DNA of 64,000 nt from SG8-41 sp963699525. Its GTDB lineage: Bacteria > Pseudomonadota > Gammaproteobacteria > Burkholderiales > SG8-41. Location of the stretch: positions 124,001 to 188,000 of the forward strand of contig CAVOUI010000009.1 in assembly GCA_963699525.1 (NCBI GenBank), in the 5' to 3' direction. Under the pieces are notes generated by a model. It was given only the letters and a program-made list of their open reading frames with translations, was not told where the DNA came from and did not search any database. The translations under genes and the position numbers were made by a program. This document shows, piece after piece, positions 18,607 to 27,460 of this stretch. The stretch's first letter is position 1. Every line of letters begins with the position of its first letter.

Positions 18607-20236
18607 ATGTTGAAGCCGCTGGAAGTCCTGAAGCTCTACCCGTCGCACGATTACACGCTGAACGGCGCATTCGCGAGCCGGGCGCGGCGCGACCCCGGCC
18701 GGCCGTTCATCGTGTTCGGAGGCAGGACCTGGAGCTGGGCGGATTTCGGCGCGGCGGTGACCCGAACGGCGTACCTGCTCGTCAGCCGCGGCGTGAAGAA
18801 AGGCGACCGCATCGGGGTGCTGGCCCGCAACGACGTCGGTCACGCGCTGCTGCTCTTCGCCTGCGCGCGCATCGGCGCGATCATGGTCCCGAGCAATCCC
18901 GAGTTCGGCGTGCAGGAGGCGGGCTACGTGCTGAAGCACGCGGGCGTGTCCGGGGTGGCCTGCAGCGCGGACGTGCTCCCCGTCGCGCGCCAGGCGTGCG
19001 AGGGGATCGAGCCCCATCCGTGGTTCGTGCTGTTCGACGGCAGCGCGGCGGATGCGCCGAACTTCTCCGACGCGATAGCGCGCGCTCCCGAGGTCGAGTT
19101 GCCGCCGCCCGCCGGTGCCGACGATGCCGTTCTCATCATCTACACCTCGGGCACGACCGGGTTTCCCAAGGGGGCGATGCACAGCCAGCGCAATTTCGTC
19201 ACCGCGGGCGAGTCGAATGTTTCGCGGCTCTGGCTGCAGCCTGACGAGCGCGTGATGGTGGTGCTGCCGATGTTCCACGTGAACGCGCTGTTCTATTCGA
19301 CCGCGGGAACGCTCGCCGCGGGATGCACGATGGTGCTGATGCCGCGCTTCTCGGCATCCGAATTCTGGAATGCCGCGGTCGAGACCGGCGCGACGCAGGT
19401 CAATATCATCGAGGCGATCGGCCGCATCCTCGCGCGCCGGCCGCGTTCGGAATTCCGTCCGGAGCATCGAATCACCAAGGTCTACGGCATGCGCGCGGAC
19501 ATCGTCGCGCCGTTCCGCGACGAGTTCCGCATTCCGCACCTGCTGGGCGGCTTCGGGATGACGGAAATTCCCGGCGTGTGCTGCGTCCCGTTCGAAGGGC
19601 CGAACAAGGTTGGCACCATGGGACCGGTCGGGCGCCATCCGGACCCGGCGCGCAAGTGGGCCGAGTGCAAGGTCGTCGACGACGAAGGCAACGAGGTCGG
19701 CGCGGGCGAGGTGGGCGAGCTCTGGGTGAAAGCACCCGATCGTCATGCAGGGCTACTTCCGCGATCCCGAGCAGACGCGGGCGGCGTTTCGCGACGGCTG
19801 GTTCATGACGGGAGACCTCGTCACGCGCGACGCCGACGGCTACTACACGTTCGTCTCGCGCAAGAAGGACATCATCCGCCGTCGCGGCGAGAACATCGCG
19901 GGCGCCGAGATCGACCGCGTCATCCAGTCGCACCCACATGTGTTCGAGGTGGCGGCGGTGCCGGTGCCCTCCGAGCTGGGCGAGGACGAAATCCTGGTTG
20001 CGATCGTGCCGAAGCCGGGAGCCAAGCTGACAGCCCAGGACATCGCGCAATGGTGCGAGGAGCGCCTGACCGCGATGAAGGTGCCGCGCTACGTGCTGTT
20101 CGTCGACGAGCTGCCGCACACGCCGACGCACAAGGTCGCGAAGCAGGTCCTGAAGGCCGACAAGACGCTCAGGTCCCGCGCCGTTGACCTGCAGGCCCCC
20201 TCCCATTCCCTCCCCCTTGGCAAGGGGGAGGGATAG
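18607..20236 (+). CDS. Acyl-CoA synthetase (AMP-forming), one frameshift
   Basis: An ANL-superfamily adenylate-forming ligase that activates a carboxylic acid as its CoA thioester. The P-loop IIYTSGTTGFPKGAMHSQ, MFHVNALFYS, GGFGMTE and GELWVKAP lie in the first frame. One extra C near 19737 (gcacccgatcg) moves the rest to the next frame, where IVMQGYFRDPEQ, GWFMTGDL, GYYTFVSRKKDIIRRRGENI and PRYVLFVDELPHTPTHKV complete the C-terminal domain. The frame-corrected length is about 540 residues. The last codons run into a palindromic repeat. It follows the PEP-mutase-like gene by 29 bp. The substrate is unknown; aryl or short carboxylic acids fit the context. Confidence 0.87.
20208..20232. repeat. 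Palindromic CCCTCCCCCTTG repeat at gene end
   Basis: CCCTCCCCCTTG (20208-20219) and CAAGGGGGAGGG (20221-20232) form a 12-bp perfect palindrome around a single base. It overlaps the 3' end of the ligase gene and contributes its last residues (PLGKGEG). It resembles REP-like intergenic palindromes and may act as a terminator between this gene and the convergent cytochrome gene, although no T-run follows. Confidence 0.7.
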
Positions 20237-20245
20237 GGTGGGGGT

Positions 20246-20857
20246 TCATTGATGCGCGAGGTAATACGCCAGCGCATGGATGTCGGCGTCCGGCACTTTG
20301 TACAGGAGGCCGTTCATGCTGGTATCGGCGCCGGTGCGTTTGTTGTCCCGGTACGCCATCATCGTCGCGGCGAGGTAGTCCTCCGGCAGGCCCGTGAGTC
20401 GCGGAACCTGCTTCTGGCCGCGATAGTCCTGAAAGTGGCAGCTGCCGCATCCCATCGTCTTCGCCAGCGCGGCGCCGCGCGCGCTGAGCTGCAGATCCGG
20501 CTTGGCGTTGCTTCGCGCGGCGGCCTGGTGCGTGAAATACGCGGCGACATCGACGAGGTCCCAGTCGGAGAAGCCGTTCAGCACGCCCGTCATTTGCGGC
20601 GCCTCGCGCAGGCCCTCGCGGAACAGGAACATCTGCAGCGCCAGGTACTCTTCCTGCTGGCCGGCGAGAGGGGGCGTGCCGGCTAGGGGCGGGCGTTCAG
20701 GCGATCCGTGACAGGCCTCGCACGCGGCGGCCTTGACCTTGCCGCGCGCAGGATCGGGGGATTGGGCCAAGGCGCCACCGGCCAGAAGTAGGGCGCCCAG
20801 AAAAGCAACGGCGCGGCGGATAGCACCTAGCCCCCGCGCCCCGTCGAGGATCGGCAT
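20246..20857 (-). CDS. Diheme c-type cytochrome (c4-like)
   Basis: A 203-residue exported protein with a signal peptide (hydrophobic FLGALLLAGGALA, cleaved before QSPDP) and two haem-attachment motifs, CEACH (about residues 45-49) and CGSCH (about 137-141). Distal methionines are likely in QMTGVLNGFSD and TSMNGLLYKVPD, and the two-domain layout is typical of cytochrome c4. It starts one base after the stop of the PQQ-dehydrogenase gene, so it is almost certainly co-translated. It is a natural periplasmic electron acceptor for the two dehydrogenases upstream. The terminal oxidase partner is not in the window. Confidence 0.9.
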   Translation of the reverse strand: MPILDGARGLGAIRRAVAFLGALLLAGGALAQSPDPARGKVKAAACEACHGSPERPPLAGTPPLAGQQEEYLALQMFLFREGLREAPQMTGVLNGFSDWDLVDVAAYFTHQAAARSNAKPDLQLSARGAALAKTMGCGSCHFQDYRGQKQVPRLTGLPEDYLAATMMAYRDNKRTGADTSMNGLLYKVPDADIHALAYYLAHQ

Positions 20858-22129
20858 CTACTTCTTGTAGCTCACCCGGTAGATGGCGCCGTTCTGTTCG
20901 TCCGAGACCAGCATCGAGCCGTCGGGCAATTGCAGCACGTCTGTCGGGCGGCCCCAGAACTTGTTCTCCTTCTCGTCAAGGAAGCCCGACATGAACGGCG
21001 TCACCTTGGCGTTCTTGCCCTCCGCGGTGGCCCTGACGTTGGCCACGTCGTAACCAAACGACTTGGTGCGGTTCCACGAGCCGTGACGCGCAACGAAGAT
21101 TGAATTCACGTATTCCTTCGGGAACATGCCGCCGGTGTAGAAGCGCATCCCGAGCGCCGCGGCGTGCGGCCCCATCAGCGCAACCGGCAGGGTCACGCCC
21201 TTGCACGGATCCTGTTTCTTGAAATCCATGTCGGGAATGCCCTGCGCATGGCAGTACGGGAAGCCAAAGAATTCTCCCATCTTGGAGACGCGGTTCAGCT
21301 CGTCCTGCGGTCCATCCTCGGCTTGCCAGTCGCGCCCGTTGTCGGTGAACCACAGCTGGCCGGTCTGCGGATGGAAATCGAAGCCGACCGAGTTCCTCAC
21401 GCCGCGCGCGACCACTTCCATGTTCGAGCCGTCCGCAACGTAGCGGCGGATCTGGCCATGCTCGGAGTCAGGCTCGCAGATGTTGCAGGGGGAGCCCACC
21501 TGCACGTAGAGCTTGCTGTCGGGACCGAAGGCGATGAACTTCCAGTTGTGATGCACCTGGGGTGGCAGCTTGAACGCCTCGGTCAGCTCCACCGGCTTGA
21601 CGTTGGGGTTGTCTTCGATGCCGTCGTAGCGGAACACCCGGTTGATCGCCATGACGTAGAGGTTTCCGCCCTGGAAGGCGACGCCATTCGGCTGGACGAG
21701 CTTCTCGGCGAGGATGCGGTGAGTGCGTTGGCCACCCTGGTCCTTGATCTCGTACACCCGCCCGATGATGCGGGTGCCGGCCCAGATCGTGCCCTTGCTG
21801 CCGCGCGTCATCATGCGCACCCCGGGCATGCCATGCGCCCATACTTCAACCTGGAACCCGGGGGGCACCTTGATCTTGTTGACCGGAATATCCGAGGGCG
21901 GCGTCACCGTCATCCTGCCCGGGTGGCCCGACAGGTTCGGGTTCTTCATCCGTTCCGGGAAATAGCCGCCCTTGGCCTTGCGATCCTGGACCTCCTTGTC
22001 GCTGGGCGGCTTGGTTTGCGGCCCGATCATCTGCTGGGCCAGGACGTATCCGCCCGTCAAAGCGAGAGCGCTCAGCGCAAGCGTCCTGACGACCGGGGCC
22101 CTGAGGATGCTCGAAAGAATTGAATTCAT
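20858..22129 (-). CDS. PQQ-dependent sugar dehydrogenase-like protein (copy 2)
   Basis: A 423-residue periplasmic six-bladed beta-propeller of the soluble aldose/sorbosone dehydrogenase family. It has an N-terminal membrane/export segment (VVRTLALSALALTGGYVLA), then propeller motifs PPGFQVEVWAHGMPGVR, HHNWKFIAFGPDSKLYVQVG, RNSVGFDFHPQTGQLWFTDNGRD, GPHAAALGMRFYTG, ARHGSWNR and LVSDEQNGAIYRVSY. The conserved His and Arg residues are those that line the PQQ pocket in this family. No haem motif is present; electrons probably go to the adjacent cytochrome. It is a close tandem paralogue of the upstream gene and shares an identical 154-bp DNA tract with it. The substrate is not deducible. Confidence 0.87.
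   Translation of the reverse strand: MNSILSSILRAPVVRTLALSALALTGGYVLAQQMIGPQTKPPSDKEVQDRKAKGGYFPERMKNPNLSGHPGRMTVTPPSDIPVNKIKVPPGFQVEVWAHGMPGVRMMTRGSKGTIWAGTRIIGRVYEIKDQGGQRTHRILAEKLVQPNGVAFQGGNLYVMAINRVFRYDGIEDNPNVKPVELTEAFKLPPQVHHNWKFIAFGPDSKLYVQVGSPCNICEPDSEHGQIRRYVADGSNMEVVARGVRNSVGFDFHPQTGQLWFTDNGRDWQAEDGPQDELNRVSKMGEFFGFPYCHAQGIPDMDFKKQDPCKGVTLPVALMGPHAAALGMRFYTGGMFPKEYVNSIFVARHGSWNRTKSFGYDVANVRATAEGKNAKVTPFMSGFLDEKENKFWGRPTDVLQLPDGSMLVSDEQNGAIYRVSYKK
21359..21512 (-). repeat. 154-bp tract identical to 22674-22827
   Basis: By eye this tract is identical base for base to 22674-22827 in the tandem paralogue, while flanking sequence differs regularly at synonymous sites. It covers the region around RNSVGFDFHPQTG and SPCNICEPDSEHGQIRRYV. 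Local gene conversion is the simplest reading. Confidence 0.85.
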
Positions 22130-22172
22130 CGTTCTTCTCCCATTCGTGCGGTTGCGTGGAGATTGCCCACCA

Positions 22173-23444
22173 CTACTTCTTGTAGCTCACCCGGTAGATG
22201 GCGCCGTTCTGCTCGTCGGAGACCAGCAGCGAACCGTCGGGCATCTGCAGCACGTCCACCGGCCGGCCCCAGAACTTGTTCTCCTTCGGGTCCAGGAATC
22301 CGGTCATGAACGGCGTCACCTTGGCGTTCTTGCCGTCGGCGGTAGCCCGGACGTTGGCAACGTCATAGCCGAATTGCACGCTGCGGTTCCAGGAGCCGCG
22401 GCGCGCGACGAAGATCGAGTCCACATACTCCTTCGGGAACATGCTGCCGGTGTAGAAGCGCATGCCGAGCGCCGCGGCGTGCGGCCCCATCAATGCAACC
22501 GGCAGGGTCACACCCTTGCACGGGTCCTTTTTCTTGAAGTCCACGTCGGGAATGCCCTGCGCGTGGCAGTAGGGGAAGCCGAAGAATTGGCCGATCTTGG
22601 AGACACGGTTGAGTTCATCCTGCGGTCCGTTCTCATCCATCCAGTCCCGCCCGTTGTCGGTAAACCACAGCTCGCCGGTCTGCGGATGGAAATCGAAGCC
22701 GACCGAGTTCCTCACGCCGCGCGCGACCACTTCCATGTTCGAGCCGTCCGCAACGTAGCGGCGGATCTGGCCATGCTCGGAGTCAGGCTCGCAGATGTTG
22801 CAGGGGGAGCCCACCTGCACGTAGAGCCTGCTGTCGGGACCAAAGGCGATGAATTTCCAGTTGTGATGCACCTCGGGCGGGAGCTTGAACGCTTCGGTCA
22901 GTTCCACCGGCTTCACGTTGGGGTTGTCCTCGATGCCGTCGTAGCGGAACACCCGGTTAATCGCCATGACGTAGAGGTTGCCGCCCTGAAACGCAACCCC
23001 GTTCGGCTGCGTGAGCTTCTCGGCGAGGATGCGGTGCGTGCGCACGCCGTCCTTGTCCTTGATTTCGTAGACCCGACCGATGAAGCGCGTGCCGGCCCAG
23101 ATCGTGCCCTTGCTGCCACGCGCCATCATGCGCACCCCGGGCATGCCATGCGCCCACAGCTCGACGTGGAAGCCCTTGGGCAACTTGATCTTGTCGAGCG
23201 GGATCTCGGAGGGTGGCGTCACCGTCATCCTGCCTGCATGCGGAAACAGGTTGGGGTTCTTCATCCGATCGGGTTGGTAGCCACCCGCTTTCTTTTGCCC
23301 CTCCGCCTGGGCGGCAGTGTGGGGCGCGGTCTGGGGGCCGACCATCTGCTGGGCGAGGGCATATCCCACCATCAACGCGGACGCACCGAACGCCATCGTC
23401 TTGACGACAGGGGTGCGCAGGAAGCGTGAAAGAAGCGCGCGCAT
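22173..23444 (-). CDS. PQQ-dependent sugar dehydrogenase-like protein (copy 1)
   Basis: A 423-residue paralogue of the downstream gene with the same layout: export segment (VVKTMAFGASALMVGYALA), PKGFHVELWAHGMPGVR, HHNWKFIAFGPDSRLYVQVG, RNSVGFDFHPQTGELWFTDN and a C-terminal SDEQNGAIYRVSYKK. It is the first gene of a probable three-gene operon (two dehydrogenases plus cytochrome) and is divergent from a Bug binding protein at 23572. The two dehydrogenases differ mostly in the N-terminal 60 residues and at surface positions, so they may differ in substrate or be redundant. Assignment rests on family motifs only. Confidence 0.87.
   Translation of the reverse strand: MRALLSRFLRTPVVKTMAFGASALMVGYALAQQMVGPQTAPHTAAQAEGQKKAGGYQPDRMKNPNLFPHAGRMTVTPPSEIPLDKIKLPKGFHVELWAHGMPGVRMMARGSKGTIWAGTRFIGRVYEIKDKDGVRTHRILAEKLTQPNGVAFQGGNLYVMAINRVFRYDGIEDNPNVKPVELTEAFKLPPEVHHNWKFIAFGPDSRLYVQVGSPCNICEPDSEHGQIRRYVADGSNMEVVARGVRNSVGFDFHPQTGELWFTDNGRDWMDENGPQDELNRVSKIGQFFGFPYCHAQGIPDVDFKKKDPCKGVTLPVALMGPHAAALGMRFYTGSMFPKEYVDSIFVARRGSWNRSVQFGYDVANVRATADGKNAKVTPFMTGFLDPKENKFWGRPVDVLQMPDGSLLVSDEQNGAIYRVSYKK
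22674..22827 (-). repeat. 154-bp tract identical to 21359-21512
   Basis: Partner of the identical tract in the downstream paralogue. The boundaries are the first mismatches on each side (ctcgcc versus ctggcc at one end, gagcctg versus gagcttg at the other). Confidence 0.85.
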
Positions 23445-23571
23445 CGTTTTTCTCCTCTTGAAGGGCAGTTACCGGGATATCGGCCGCGGGGTATCGCGGG
23501 GATGTTTATGATACACACAGTGTGCCGCTGATAGAATCCCGGTGCACAAGTGCAAGTCGGAAGGGGACGGC

Positions 23572-24585
23572 GTGTCGGTCAGAAGATTCCCAGTGAGGTA
23601 TGCGGCATGCGCGCTGACCTGGATTTTCGCGCTGGGCGCGGCAGGTCCCGCAATCGCGCAGCCCGCTTCGACAGGCTCAGGACAGGCCTATCCCGTAAAG
23701 CCGATACGGCTTGTTATCCCGTATCCGCCCGGCGGCGGCTCTGACACGATCGGGCGGCCGCTCGCGCAGAAGCTGTCGGAAGGCCTGGGACAGCAGGTCG
23801 TGGTGGAGAACCGCGGGGGCGCGAACGGCAATATCGGCATGGAGGCGGTTGCGCGCTCGGCGCCGGACGGCTACACCCTCGTATTCGCGCTGAGCGCCCA
23901 GCTTGCGATCAATCCCGGCTTATATCAGAAGATTCCCTACGATTCCGTCCGGGATTACGCGCCGATTACACTGCTCGGCGCGGGCGGCTACATCCTGGTC
24001 GTACATCCTTCGCTCCCGGTCAAATCGGTCAAGGAACTGATCGCGCTCGCAAAGGCGCGGCCCGACCACATCGCCTATTCCTCCTCCGGAAACGGCAGCG
24101 GCGGCCACCTCGCGGCGGAGCTGCTCAGTTCGATGGCGGGAATCCGGATGCTGCACGTCCCCTACAAAGGGGGCGGGCCGGCGCTCATGGATCTTCTTGC
24201 GGGCCAGGTGCAGGTCCTGTTCGCGACCCAGCTTGCCTCGTGGCCGCACGTGCAGAGCGGCCGCATCCGGGCGCTCGCGGTGAGCACGGCGAAACGCCCC
24301 GCCTCGCTTCCCAATCTCCCGACCGTTGCGGAGGCGGGTGTCCCCGGCTACGACTCGGGAGTCTGGTATGGCGTGCTCGCACCAGCCGGAACGCCGCGCG
24401 AGATCGTCATGAAGCTGAACGGCGAAATCGTGCGCGTCCTCAACCAGCCTGACTACCGCGGCCTGCTGGTGAACAACACGATCGAGCCCATCGGCGGCCC
24501 GCCCGAGCAGCTCGCGCAGTACATCCAGAGCGAGCTCGTGAAGTGGGCGAAGGTGATCAAGGACGCCAACGTGCGCGTCGACTGA
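23572..24585 (+). CDS. Tripartite tricarboxylate transporter substrate-binding protein (Bug/TctC)
   Basis: A 337-residue periplasmic binding protein. The GTG at 23572 follows ggaagggg at a good distance and gives a signal peptide (VSVRRFPVRYAACALTWIFALGAAG); an upstream GTG at 23542 is less likely. Family motifs are YPVKPIRLVIPYPPGGGSDTIGR, DGYTLVFALSAQLAINPGLY, HPSLPVKSVKELIALAK, PYKGGGPALMDLLAGQ and AGTPREIVMKLNGEIV. The linker after the signal peptide (PASTGSGQA) is encoded by a dispersed repeat. It leads an operon with a CoA-transferase 13 bp downstream, suggesting uptake of an acid then activated as a CoA ester. Ligand unknown. Confidence 0.9.
   Translation: MSVRRFPVRYAACALTWIFALGAAGPAIAQPASTGSGQAYPVKPIRLVIPYPPGGGSDTIGRPLAQKLSEGLGQQVVVENRGGANGNIGMEAVARSAPDGYTLVFALSAQLAINPGLYQKIPYDSVRDYAPITLLGAGGYILVVHPSLPVKSVKELIALAKARPDHIAYSSSGNGSGGHLAAELLSSMAGIRMLHVPYKGGGPALMDLLAGQVQVLFATQLASWPHVQSGRIRALAVSTAKRPASLPNLPTVAEAGVPGYDSGVWYGVLAPAGTPREIVMKLNGEIVRVLNQPDYRGLLVNNTIEPIGGPPEQLAQYIQSELVKWAKVIKDANVRVD
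23670..23687 (+). repeat. Dispersed 18-bp repeat, copy 1 (in coding sequence)
   Basis: GACAGGCTCAGGACAGGC occurs here inside the Bug gene just after the signal peptide, and again at 32109-32126 in an intergenic region. It encodes part of a linker not present in the paralogues, so it looks inserted. Confidence 0.75.
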
Positions 24586-24598
24586 AGGAGGAAGGGAA

Positions 24599-25792
24599 AT
24601 GCGGCCGTTCGAAGGGGTGAAGATCCTCGACTGCACCCACGTGCTCGCGGGGCCGTTCGCGACCTACCAGCTCGCGGTGCTGGGCGCCGACGTGATCAAG
24701 GTGGAGGACCCGGACGAGCCGGACCAGAGCCGCGAGACAGGCGGCGACCACGCGCTCAACAAGACGCGCATGGGCACGAGCTTTCTCACCCAGGGATCGA
24801 ACAAGCGCTCGATCGCGCTTGATCTCAAGACCGAAGGTGGTCGCGAAGCGTTGAAGCGCCTGGTGCGCGACTGGGCGGACGTGTTCGTGGAGAACTACCG
24901 TCCCGGCGCGTTCAAATCGCTGGGACTTGGATACGAGGACCTCGCGCGCCTGAAGCCCCGGCTCATCTACGCGTCGATGACCGCGTTCGGTCAGGACGGC
25001 CCGCGTGGCGGCCAGACCGCCTACGATCACGCGATACAGGCGACCTCGGGCATCACCGCGGCAACCGGCACGCAGGCGAGCGGGCCGATCAAGGCCGGCA
25101 TTCCGGTAATCGACTATGCGACCGGCACGATGGGCGCGTTTGCGCTGTCGGCGGCGCTCTACCAGAGCCTGCGCACCGGCAAGGGCCAGTACATCGACAT
25201 GGCCATGCTCGACGTCGCGATGATCCTTCAGAGCTCGCACATCACCGACTATTTCCATTCGGGGAAGCACCACCAGCGCGCCGGCAACCGCATGCGATTC
25301 GCCGAGAATTCGATGCACGAGGCGGCCGACGGCCTGGTCCAGCTCGCGGCATCGAACCCCCGGCAGCACCGGCGCTTTTACCACGCCATCGGCGAGCCGG
25401 CCGAGGCCGAGCGCGCGAGCCTCGACGAGCGCTACGCGCGCTGGGAGGAGAAATACGCGACGATCGCCGCCAAGCTGAAACAGAAAACGGCGGACCACTG
25501 GGAGAATTACCTGCAGGGCAAGCACGTTCCCGCGACCCGCGTGCGCGAATTGCCCGAGGCGTTGCGCGACCCCCAGCTCAAGCACCGCGCCGTGCTGCAC
25601 CGCATTGAAAACGTTCCGGGCGTAGGCAAGCCGGTGACGGTGCCGCTCGCTGCGTTCAAGTTCGCCCATGGCGGCCCGTCGATCGAGCGGCCGCCGGCGC
25701 GCGTGGGCGAGCATACCGACGCCGTCCTGGCGTCGGTGGGTTACAGCGCCGCGGAAATCGCGGCGCTGCGCGCAGCCGGCGCGGTCGGCTGA
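24599..25792 (+). CDS. CaiB/BaiF family III CoA-transferase
   Basis: A 397-residue family III CoA-transferase, which moves CoA between carboxylic acids. Visible features are the N-terminal GVKILDCTHVLAGPFATYQLAVLGADVIKVE (given here only as the family's LAGP and GADVIKVE elements), NKRSIALDLK, VENYRPGAFKSLGLGYEDL, and a catalytic-Asp candidate in PVIDYATGTMGA. The strong aaggaggaaggg precedes the ATG. It sits 13 bp after the Bug gene and just before a Gfo/Idh/MocA gene. Donor and acceptor acids are unknown. Confidence 0.9.
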   Translation: MRPFEGVKILDCTHVLAGPFATYQLAVLGADVIKVEDPDEPDQSRETGGDHALNKTRMGTSFLTQGSNKRSIALDLKTEGGREALKRLVRDWADVFVENYRPGAFKSLGLGYEDLARLKPRLIYASMTAFGQDGPRGGQTAYDHAIQATSGITAATGTQASGPIKAGIPVIDYATGTMGAFALSAALYQSLRTGKGQYIDMAMLDVAMILQSSHITDYFHSGKHHQRAGNRMRFAENSMHEAADGLVQLAASNPRQHRRFYHAIGEPAEAERASLDERYARWEEKYATIAAKLKQKTADHWENYLQGKHVPATRVRELPEALRDPQLKHRAVLHRIENVPGVGKPVTVPLAAFKFAHGGPSIERPPARVGEHTDAVLASVGYSAAEIAALRAAGAVG

Positions 25793-25817
25793 CCGGCTCA
25801 AGCTCGAGGAGAGGGAC

Positions 25818-26912
25818 ATCGAGCGCAAGGATCTCGGCATCGCCGTCGTCGGCGCCGGGCGCATTGGCGGCCTGCGAGCGCGGCTGGCGGCGGAGCATCC
25901 CGCCGTCCGCTTCCTGGCGGTCTCCGACTCAGATCCGGCGCGGGCGCGCGATCTCGCGCAGAAGACCGGCGCGCAATTCCATTCGGGCGACAACTCGGCC
26001 GTCATTGCGCGCCCCGAAGTCAACGCCGTCATCGTCTCCTCCAGCGAAGGCGCGCACGTCGAGCCGCTCCTGCAGGCGATCGGGCTCGGCAAGCCGGTGC
26101 TGGTGGAAAAGCCGATTGCGCTCACGCTTGCCGATGCCGACCGCGTCCTCCGCGCCGCCGACCAGGCGGGCGTCGTTGTACACGTCGGCTACAGCCGCCG
26201 CTACAAGGAGCGCTATCTGATCGCGAAGGAACAGATCGTTCAGGGCCGGCTCGGCCGGATCGTCGGCGGCGCCGCGCGCGTCTTCAACCTGCGCTCCCAG
26301 GCGACCGCGATCCTCGAGCGCAACCCTCACGCGACCCCCGTGGTGGACGCATTGACTTACTACGTGGACCTCATGAACTGGCTGATGGATAGTGACCAGC
26401 GCGGCGCGCGGGTCAAGGAAGTCTTCGCGCGGGGGCAGAAGGGCGTGCTGAAGGATTCCGGCTTCGACACCGACGATGTCAGCTTCGCGATTCTCACCTA
26501 TGCCGACGGCGCGGTGGTGAACCTCGGCATTGCCTATTCGCTGCCGGATGAGTACCCCGCGCGCGGCCATGCGGCGCGGGTGGAAGTGCTCGGCACCGGC
26601 GGCGTGATGATTCTCGACGACGACCACACCGATCAGATCCTCTGCAGCGAGAAGGGCGTGCCGCACGTCTATTTGCCCGACCGGCCGGTCAACCTGGTAT
26701 TCCTGCAGAGCGGCACGCCCGGGGATTGGGCGCTGGGCGATTTCTGGGGCCCGGTCGCGAACGAGACGCGCGCCTGGCTTGACCACCTCGCGGTGGGGAA
26801 GCCCTGCGTGCTGGCGACTGCTCGCGAAGCGCGCGCCACGCTCGAGGTCACGCTGGCGATCGAACACTCGGCGGCGAGTGGCAGGCCCGTCATCCTGCCG
26901 CTTGCCGAATAA
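25818..26912 (+). CDS. Gfo/Idh/MocA-family oxidoreductase with apparent ATC start
   Basis: A protein of about 364 residues with an N-terminal Rossmann fold (GIAVVGAGRIGGLRA), the family motif VLVEKPIAL at about residue 95 (lysine of the EKP signature), HVGYSRRYKERY, and a C-terminal beta-sheet domain. Family members are NAD(P)-dependent sugar or inositol dehydrogenases or dehalogenase-like enzymes. No ATG, GTG or TTG lies at the expected N-terminus. A good ribosome binding site (gaggagaggg, 25806-25815) precedes ATC at 25818, which would begin MERKDLGIAVVG. Either a rare ATC start or a miscalled ATG. An in-frame ATG at 25668 would overlap the previous gene by 125 bp. Confidence 0.82.
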   Translation: MERKDLGIAVVGAGRIGGLRARLAAEHPAVRFLAVSDSDPARARDLAQKTGAQFHSGDNSAVIARPEVNAVIVSSSEGAHVEPLLQAIGLGKPVLVEKPIALTLADADRVLRAADQAGVVVHVGYSRRYKERYLIAKEQIVQGRLGRIVGGAARVFNLRSQATAILERNPHATPVVDALTYYVDLMNWLMDSDQRGARVKEVFARGQKGVLKDSGFDTDDVSFAILTYADGAVVNLGIAYSLPDEYPARGHAARVEVLGTGGVMILDDDHTDQILCSEKGVPHVYLPDRPVNLVFLQSGTPGDWALGDFWGPVANETRAWLDHLAVGKPCVLATAREARATLEVTLAIEHSAASGRPVILPLAE

Positions 26913-26964
26913 CCGACCTGTTACTATTGCGGCCCCTGAACCGCAATTTCTCACTGTCCACATC

Positions 26965-27426
26965 GTGATCGAGGTCAACGAGCTCATCGAGGTGCCGTCG
27001 GCGCCAAAGACCGTGTGGAGCGTGCTGTCCGACCCGCACGAGGTGGTCGGCTGCGTGCCGGGCGCGGCGCTCGGTGAGCAGCAGGAGGATGGATCGTTCG
27101 ACGCGACCCTGACCGTCAAGTTCGGACCCGCCAAGGTCTCCTTTCGGGCGCATGTCGCGATCGAGCTGGACGCATCCGCCCTGTCCGGGCGCGTTCTGGC
27201 GCGGGGCAAGGACGACAAGGGCGGGACGCGCATCCGTTCCAACATGACCTTCAAGGTCGAGGAACGGGCGGACCCGGCGGGCTCGGTGATCCCGATTGCA
27301 GCGCAGGTGGAGATCGGCGGGAAGCTCGCCTCGCTGGTGGAGGGAGGCGCGAACCTGGTGGTGAAGCGCATGACCAAGGAATTCACGGAGCGGCTCGCGG
27401 CGCGCTGCGCCGGCGCGACCGTTTGA
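26965..27426 (+). CDS. CoxG/SRPBCC-family protein
   Basis: A 153-residue protein of the SRPBCC (START-like) superfamily resembling CoxG, carbon monoxide dehydrogenase subunit G. Typical elements are VPSAPKTVWSVLSDPHEVVGCVPGA near the N-terminus, FDATLTVKFGPAKVSFRA and NMTFKVEE, with VEIGGKLASLVEG before a C-terminal helix. GTG 26965 was chosen because the family N-terminus starts there (VIEVNELIEV). No CO-dehydrogenase L/M/S subunits are nearby, so a stand-alone small-molecule-binding or accessory role is more likely. It lies in the middle of the 23.5-29.1 kb operon. Confidence 0.82.
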   Translation: MIEVNELIEVPSAPKTVWSVLSDPHEVVGCVPGAALGEQQEDGSFDATLTVKFGPAKVSFRAHVAIELDASALSGRVLARGKDDKGGTRIRSNMTFKVEERADPAGSVIPIAAQVEIGGKLASLVEGGANLVVKRMTKEFTERLAARCAGATV

Positions 27427-27460
27427 TTCGTCACCGTTTTATCGAGAAGGGAGAAGCGGC

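Noticed and set aside
24557..26125. 522-codon minus-strand frame opposite the CoA-transferase
   Set aside because: No domain is recognisable, and the sense-strand genes have clear motifs and ribosome binding sites.
26965..27426. Part of a CO dehydrogenase operon
   Set aside because: Only a CoxG-like protein is present; no large, medium or small CODH subunits are nearby.
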